From a bacterium (GTDB lineage: Bacteria > UBA9089 > JASEIO01): a stretch of DNA of 9,669 nucleotides. Below are positions 5,593-9,669 of this stretch, piece by piece (within the stretch, counting starts at the first letter, position 1; each line of letters begins with the position of its first letter). Both the position numbers and the translations under genes were made by a program. The notes below the pieces were generated by a model. It did no database searches. It had not been told where the DNA came from and was given only the letters and a program-made list of their open reading frames with translations. The stretch spans positions 1-9,669 of the forward strand of contig JASEIO010000049.1 of NCBI GenBank assembly GCA_030017475.1. Reading direction: 5' to 3'.

Positions 5593-6789
5593 ATGAAAGT
5601 CCTTATTCTTACAACCTTATTTCCTAATCAAGTGGAATCAATAAAAGGGATTTTTATAAAAGAACAGCTTCGTTGGCTAAAAGAATATTGTGAAATCAAA
5701 TATATCGTTTCTCCGAGTGTTTGGTTTCCGCCGATACCTTATTTTAAAAAATGGTATATGTATTCCCGAGTTCCAAAGGTAGAGAAATGGGAAGATATCA
5801 CAATATTTCATCCTAAATTCCTTGCACTCCCTCGGATTAGGTGGTTTGATGGATTCTTTTACCTTTTTTCTGTCTTTTGGTTAATCAAAAGGATAAAGAA
5901 GGATTATGACTTTGATCTGTTACATGTCCATTTTGCATATCCTGATGGATTTGTGGGTGTTTTACTTGGGAAAATTTTTAAGAAACCTGTAGTCTTATCA
6001 GTCCGAGGAGGTGATATAAATATCTCTTTTAATAAGTTCTTACTTCGAAAAATGATTATGTTTACTCTAAAGAATGCCAATCAGATTCATACAGTGAGCG
6101 ATGATCTGAGAGATAAACTATGTCAACTCAAGATGGATCAGGGTAAAATCAAGTTGATTCCTAATGGAGTTGATGCTACTCGATTTAAGTTGATGGATAC
6201 CGAAGAGGTTAGGAATAGGTTAGGACTTCCAAAAGATAGACCAATCTTGCTCTTCGTAGGTCGTCTTATCGCAGGGAAGGCATTACCCCACCTATTACTG
6301 GCGGTAAAGGATTTGATGAGTATGAGAAAGGATGTGCTGTTAGTAATTGTCGGCGATGGGCCTGAGAAGGGAAAATTAACTAAGATGGTCAATCGTAATC
6401 ATTTAGAAAAAAACATAAAATTTGTTGGTCAAAAAGGTCATGAAGAAATACCTCTATGGTTGAATGCTTGCGATCTTTTCTGTCTGTTTAGTTTAAGTGA
6501 AGGTAGGCCAAACGTAATCATAGAGGCTTTAGCCTGTGGAAAACCAGTTGTCGCTACAAAGGTAGGCGGGGTTCAAGAAATAGTTAAGAATGAAGATTAT
6601 GGACTACTTGTAACCCCTGGTGATATTAAAGAGATGAGTGCGGCTCTTAATAAAGGATTATCCAAAGATTGGAATAGATTGAGGCTCGTGGAATACACTG
6701 AGCAATTTTCATGGTCTAGTGCTGCTAAGCAGATTTTTGATATATATAAACGAGCTGTAAATTGTGGAGATGGTGAAAGGATTGATTAA
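5593..6789 (+). CDS. GT4-family glycosyltransferase (GT-B fold)
   Basis: This 398-residue cytoplasmic or membrane-edge enzyme transfers a sugar from a nucleotide-sugar donor. The N-terminal acceptor domain opens with 'MKVLILTTLFPN' and the 'IKGIFIKEQLRWL' stretch. 'DLLHVHFAYPDGFVG' is at 108-122 and 'KPVVLSVRGGDIN' at 131-143. The C-terminal donor domain follows: 'IKLIPNGVDATRF' (186-198), 'ILLFVGRLIAGKALPHLL' (218-235), 'LVIVGDGPEKGKL' (250-262), 'IKFVGQKGHEEIPLWL', and the EX7E retaining-transferase motif EGRPNVIIE at 303-311 with 'GKPVVATKVGGVQEIV'. R224/K229 and E303/E311 are the expected donor-binding and catalytic residues. The length is typical for GT4. AAGGGG at 5583-5588 sets the start. 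It overlaps the next gene by 20-26 bases. It most likely builds the repeat unit of the polysaccharide exported by the downstream flippase; donor and acceptor cannot be read from sequence. Confidence 0.9.
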   Translation: MKVLILTTLFPNQVESIKGIFIKEQLRWLKEYCEIKYIVSPSVWFPPIPYFKKWYMYSRVPKVEKWEDITIFHPKFLALPRIRWFDGFFYLFSVFWLIKRIKKDYDFDLLHVHFAYPDGFVGVLLGKIFKKPVVLSVRGGDINISFNKFLLRKMIMFTLKNANQIHTVSDDLRDKLCQLKMDQGKIKLIPNGVDATRFKLMDTEEVRNRLGLPKDRPILLFVGRLIAGKALPHLLLAVKDLMSMRKDVLLVIVGDGPEKGKLTKMVNRNHLEKNIKFVGQKGHEEIPLWLNACDLFCLFSLSEGRPNVIIEALACGKPVVATKVGGVQEIVKNEDYGLLVTPGDIKEMSAALNKGLSKDWNRLRLVEYTEQFSWSSAAKQIFDIYKRAVNCGDGERID

Positions 6790-7975
6790 CATTATAATAA
6801 CAATCTTGGTTTTATCTGGTTTTTACACCGAAGTACAACCACATTCTATAATTGATTTAGATTATGTAATCTCGGAAGGGGAACCATTTTTTGTCATTGG
6901 AAATTGGTGGGGTTTACCCAAAGGGGTGAGTTTTGAGGATCTAAAGAATGCGGGATTCAATTTTACAGGGGTGTCTTGTTGGGATCCGAAAGAGATAGAG
7001 ATAGTACATCGTTTAGGTATGAAGGGAGGAGTTTACATAGGTAGAAGAATGGACCAAGATAGGTATCCGAAGAGTGACATCGATGCTAAAATGAAAGAAA
7101 TCCTTGGTCACCCTGGCCTTTTGTGTTGGTATGGAAGGGATGAGTCAAATGATAAGGATGGTGCTCCAATTTCAGGGTTACTGAAAGGGTATAGGTATGT
7201 AAAGCAAAAAGACCCTAATCATGTAATCTGGCAAAACTATGCAGGCTGTGGGGACCAATTCACTAATCGAAAGGATGTATGGAATTGGTCATCACTTAAA
7301 GCAAGGCATAGACATGCAGATGTTTTATCAATGCATTGTTATCCAGTAGGAAGGGAAGTAACCACTAAGAACCTTAAGACAATAGCTCAAGTCGGTGAGC
7401 TTGTAGAGATACTTAAAAGTACCTTGATAGAGAAAGGAATACAAACTAAGCCTATATGGTGTATCTTACAGGGATATGAAAAAGATAAAGGTATCTATCC
7501 AGACTTTCACCAGACAAGATTTATGGCTTATGATGCAATCATCCATGGGGCAACTGGAATTATCTATTATTACACTCACTCTCTTAATAAAGCCCATCCC
7601 CTTTGGAGGTATATAACTAAGGTGACCGAGGAACTTAATAGTATATATCATGTCCTTACATCTCGTGAGGGAGTTAAAGATATCTCAATTGAGTATGATC
7701 GATCACTCGATGTAAATGTTTTGGAGAAAGGAGATTTCCCTTTTCGCCTGGGTATATGGCTTCTTTCTAAAAGGTGTAAGGATGGATGTATATATCTATT
7801 AACTGAGAATAATGCTACCCTTCCAATTAGGCAAGTTAAGTTCAAACTACCTAGATTGAAAAAAGGTAAGGTAGAGGTACTTTTTGAAGATCGGACATTA
7901 CCAATAAAGGATGGTGAATTTAGAGATAATTTCAAACCCTTTGAGATACATGTATACAAAATAAAGGAAGCTTGA
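6764..7975 (+). CDS. Exported TIM-barrel glycosidase-like protein
   Basis: The product is 403 residues from GTG 6764, or 401 from ATG 6770. The start is ambiguous because both overlap the glycosyltransferase end and GGAG at 6766-6769 is too close to either. An N-terminal signal or anchor (about 5-22, GLINIIITILVLSGF) sends it out of the cytoplasm. Residues 30-300 look like a (beta/alpha)8 barrel: 'FEDLKNAGFNFTGVSCW', 'HPGLLCWYGRDES' at 116-128 (E127 a candidate acid), 'ADVLSMHCYPVGRE' (186-198), 'KPIWCILQGYE' (229-239), 'TRFMAYDAIIHGATGIIYYYTHS' with the barrel-closing strand, and 'PLWRYITKVTEELN'. Residues 325-400 form a small beta-sandwich ending in 'FEIHVYKI'. The 'GAxGIxYY' and 'HPxLxxWYxxDE' patterns are shared with uncharacterised glycoside-hydrolase-like proteins. 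The second catalytic acid is not clear. Trimming or processing of the exported glycan is inferred from its place between a glycosyltransferase and a flippase. Confidence 0.68.
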   Translation: MEMVKGLINIIITILVLSGFYTEVQPHSIIDLDYVISEGEPFFVIGNWWGLPKGVSFEDLKNAGFNFTGVSCWDPKEIEIVHRLGMKGGVYIGRRMDQDRYPKSDIDAKMKEILGHPGLLCWYGRDESNDKDGAPISGLLKGYRYVKQKDPNHVIWQNYAGCGDQFTNRKDVWNWSSLKARHRHADVLSMHCYPVGREVTTKNLKTIAQVGELVEILKSTLIEKGIQTKPIWCILQGYEKDKGIYPDFHQTRFMAYDAIIHGATGIIYYYTHSLNKAHPLWRYITKVTEELNSIYHVLTSREGVKDISIEYDRSLDVNVLEKGDFPFRLGIWLLSKRCKDGCIYLLTENNATLPIRQVKFKLPRLKKGKVEVLFEDRTLPIKDGEFRDNFKPFEIHVYKIKEA

Positions 7976-8046
7976 ATCAATTGGTGAGGGATAAAAGGAT
8001 TTGGTATACCCAAAGATTTAGGATAGGTTTGAGAAAGGGGATATAA

Positions 8047-9528
8047 ATGCCTAAGTTGAGTCTTTCAGATAAAGCAGTAATCATATTCTTAGGAGAGTTT
8101 ATTGAAAAAATGATGGCAATTCTGATAGGGATAATCTTGGTAAGAGTATTCACCAAGTCAGATTATGGATCTTATAGACAGGTATGGTTAGTAGTGGGAA
8201 CGTTTTCAATGATATCTTTAATGGGCATTCCAAAAAGCGTTTTTTATTTTATACCTAAATTAGATGATCAAAAAAGGAAGGGGTTTATCTTACAAACGAT
8301 AATCTTGCTATTTTTGATTGGATCAATTCTTACCTTAATTCTCTATCTATTTTCGAGTTTTATTGGCTCCAGGTTTAACAATCCTTCTTTAGTAAAATTA
8401 TTGAAGATATTTAGTTTATATCCAATGTTTTCAATACCTATACAATATTTGAGAAACTTGCTCATCTCTTTAGATAAACACAAAATGGCAGCAATCTTTC
8501 CATTACTTAAAGAGGTCATATTCCTTATCTTTGTTTTAGTTCCTGCAATATTAGGTTACCCATTAGTTACTGTTTTTATAAGTGTATTAATCTTTTCCTT
8601 TCTCACACTGATTATAGTTTTATTGTATACCTTTACCATCCTTTTTGGCAAACTGAGATTTGATGGGATTTTTAGTACATTAAGACCCCAGATTGGGTAT
8701 TCAATCCCGCTAGGTCTTTCAGGGATATTAGAAAAGATATCGAGGGAACTCGACAAGTTTGTGATTTCATTCTTTTATCTATCCGATAGATTTGCGATAT
8801 ACTCTATTGGTGCAATTCAAATCCCTTTGGTGACTACCCTTAGGTCTTCAATAGGCTCTGTTTTATTGCCAAAACTTGTAGAATTGTATGACCAGGAAAA
8901 GACAAAAGGATTTATTAAGCTATGGCATGAATCGATACGTAAAACAGCAATCATAGTATTACCGATATTTGCCTTTTTGTTTGTGACTGCGGAGCAGTTT
9001 ATAACCTTTTTATATACCAATGATTATCTCGAAAGCACGGGTCCATTTCGAATCTATCTATTCTCTATACCCTACAGGGTTACAAACTTTGGATATATCT
9101 TAATGGCTATGGGTTATTCAAAATTTATTCTAATAGGTTCGATAATATTCATTCTATCAAATCTCTTATTAAATATATTCTTTATTCACCTAATCGGATT
9201 TTTAGGACCAGCCCTTGCTACAATAATAGCATCATATATTCTCAATGGTTTCTTTCTGATTAAGACCAAAGGAATGCTTCATCTCTCTTTATTGGAACTC
9301 TTTCCATGGATGGATATGTTAAAAATTTTATCTGTCTCTGGGTTAAGTAGTTGTCTAATCTATCCATTAACCCTTCTTCAAATACCGAGTTTTTTAGTCC
9401 TTGTTTTGGCAGCACTAATTTATATTCCAACATATATCCTTCTCTTAAACAGATTAGATATGATCACTGAATCAGATATACTTTTGGTAAAGAGATGGTT
9501 AGGTTTAGGCATCTTTTTTAGGGGATAA
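8047..9528 (+). CDS. Wzx-type polysaccharide/oligosaccharide flippase
   Basis: This 493-residue, highly hydrophobic protein fits the MVF/MATE polysaccharide transporter family in length (usually 400-500 residues) and topology. I count about 12-14 membrane segments, for instance near 20-36, 48-66, 82-105, 150-200, 300-325, 355-385, 385-405 and 425-465. Family features include 'LGEFIEKMMAILIGIILVRVFTKSDYGSYRQ' at the start of the domain, where 'RVFTKSDYGSY' is the conserved L/RxLxxxEYGxY-like loop. Others are 'GIPKSVFYFIPK', 'RELDKFVISFFYLSDRFAIYSIGA' (233-256), and 'FRIYLFSIPYRVTNFGYILMAMGYSK'. It should flip undecaprenol-linked repeat units across the inner membrane for Wzy-dependent polymerisation. 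AAAGGGG at 8034-8040 sets the ATG at 8047. It follows the glycosidase-like gene by 71 bases; no terminator lies between. The family call is strong; the symbol is withheld because members are highly divergent. Confidence 0.85.
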   Translation: MPKLSLSDKAVIIFLGEFIEKMMAILIGIILVRVFTKSDYGSYRQVWLVVGTFSMISLMGIPKSVFYFIPKLDDQKRKGFILQTIILLFLIGSILTLILYLFSSFIGSRFNNPSLVKLLKIFSLYPMFSIPIQYLRNLLISLDKHKMAAIFPLLKEVIFLIFVLVPAILGYPLVTVFISVLIFSFLTLIIVLLYTFTILFGKLRFDGIFSTLRPQIGYSIPLGLSGILEKISRELDKFVISFFYLSDRFAIYSIGAIQIPLVTTLRSSIGSVLLPKLVELYDQEKTKGFIKLWHESIRKTAIIVLPIFAFLFVTAEQFITFLYTNDYLESTGPFRIYLFSIPYRVTNFGYILMAMGYSKFILIGSIIFILSNLLLNIFFIHLIGFLGPALATIIASYILNGFFLIKTKGMLHLSLLELFPWMDMLKILSVSGLSSCLIYPLTLLQIPSFLVLVLAALIYIPTYILLLNRLDMITESDILLVKRWLGLGIFFRG

Positions 9529-9557
9529 TAAGAAAAATGATAAATAGGGATAAGACG

Positions 9558-9669
9558 ATGGATCTGAATAATTCAAGTGTTTTATTTTTAAAGAAATACC
9601 TAAGTTTTGTACCATTGGTAATAGCCAGTATTATTATTATAAGTATAATAATAATACTGGCTATTACCA
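9558..9669 (+). CDS. Partial membrane protein, N-terminus only (runs off the window)
   Basis: An ATG at 9558 has AGGGA at 9546-9550 with good spacing and reads 37 codons to the window end. A polar start (MDLNNSSVLFLKKY) is followed by a hydrophobic, isoleucine-rich segment 'FVPLVIAS...ILAIT'. An in-frame ATG at 9537 would add seven residues but is less well spaced from a Shine-Dalgarno. A single membrane segment right after a short cytoplasmic stretch would suit a chain-length determinant (Wzz/PCP) or another membrane protein of the locus, but too little is visible to decide. The last codons lie inside a perfect palindrome that ends at the window edge, so the residues from about 9644 onward may not be native. 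Confidence 0.4.
   Translation, partial: MDLNNSSVLFLKKYLSFVPLVIASIIIISIIIILAIT
9616..9669. repeat. Perfect 26-bp-arm palindrome (2-base spacer) at the window end
   Basis: Left arm 9616-9641 and right arm 9644-9669 are exact reverse complements with only AG (9642-9643) between them. The arms start TGGTAATAGCCAGT and finish in an ATT/ATA run. The right arm ends on the final base of the window. It lies in the putative membrane segment of the partial gene. It is not a terminator: it has no T-tract and lies at a gene start. It could be a native cruciform-forming sequence, but a fold-back chimaera or assembly end is equally or more likely. Confidence 0.95.

Noticed and set aside
7648-8013. 121-codon reverse-strand open frame, and the other reverse-strand frames across the window
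   Set aside because: They are antisense to well-supported + strand genes, show no domain or signal, and have no ribosome binding site; they are shadows.
9616-9669. Palindrome as an intrinsic terminator for the flippase gene
   Set aside because: The stem is AT-rich, has no following T-run, and sits inside the next reading frame beyond its start codon.
1-9669. CRISPR arrays, tRNA/rRNA genes, insertion sequences, phage attachment sites
   Set aside because: No spaced direct repeats, no tRNA-like cloverleaf, no transposase-like reading frame and no target-site duplications seen on either strand.

Overview
This 9.7 kb window is AT-rich (roughly one third G+C by eye) and bacterial. Every supportable gene lies on the + strand. 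The cell envelope appears to be Gram-negative (diderm): the first gene encodes a PorV/PorQ-type outer-membrane barrel, and the second encodes a secreted enzyme ending in an 'NYPNPF...G.Y' Ig-like/sorting-type C-terminal domain. That pairing is typical of the FCB group and related uncultured lineages (KSB1, WOR-3, Cloacimonetes, Marinimicrobia-like). No marker here fixes the phylum. I see no tRNA, rRNA, CRISPR array, IS element or convincing intrinsic terminator, and no gene-free stretch longer than about 150 bases.

Layout. 1-133: promoter region with two TTGACA boxes, the better one paired with TAAAAT at 98-103. 134-2564: PorV-like barrel, then a fibronectin-III/metallophosphoesterase (purple acid phosphatase-like) exoenzyme with a C-terminal FlgD-Ig/T9SS-like domain. 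2665-5502: a SAM methyltransferase, a broken HprK-like kinase flanked by two micro-ORFs, and an APH-fold phosphotransferase. 5593-9528: a GT4 glycosyltransferase, a signal-peptide TIM-barrel glycosidase-like protein, and a Wzx-type flippase. 9537/9558-9669: the N-terminus of a membrane protein that runs off the window, inside a perfect 26-bp-arm palindrome.

From 2665 onward the genes look like one end of an exopolysaccharide/capsule locus: a sugar transferase, a lipid-linked oligosaccharide flippase, a secreted glycosidase-like protein and small-molecule transferases. The PorV/phosphatase pair may be a separate two-gene secretion unit. Gaps are short and no terminator is evident, so long co-transcription is plausible.

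The two signals most worth following are the HprK-like kinase and the window end. The kinase is shattered: N-terminal part, frameshift, 'HGAA' strand, missing Walker A core, then C-terminal part. The perfect palindrome stops exactly at the last base of the window, so it may be a fold-back or contig-end artefact rather than native DNA. I did not find a clear-cut new defence or biosynthetic system.
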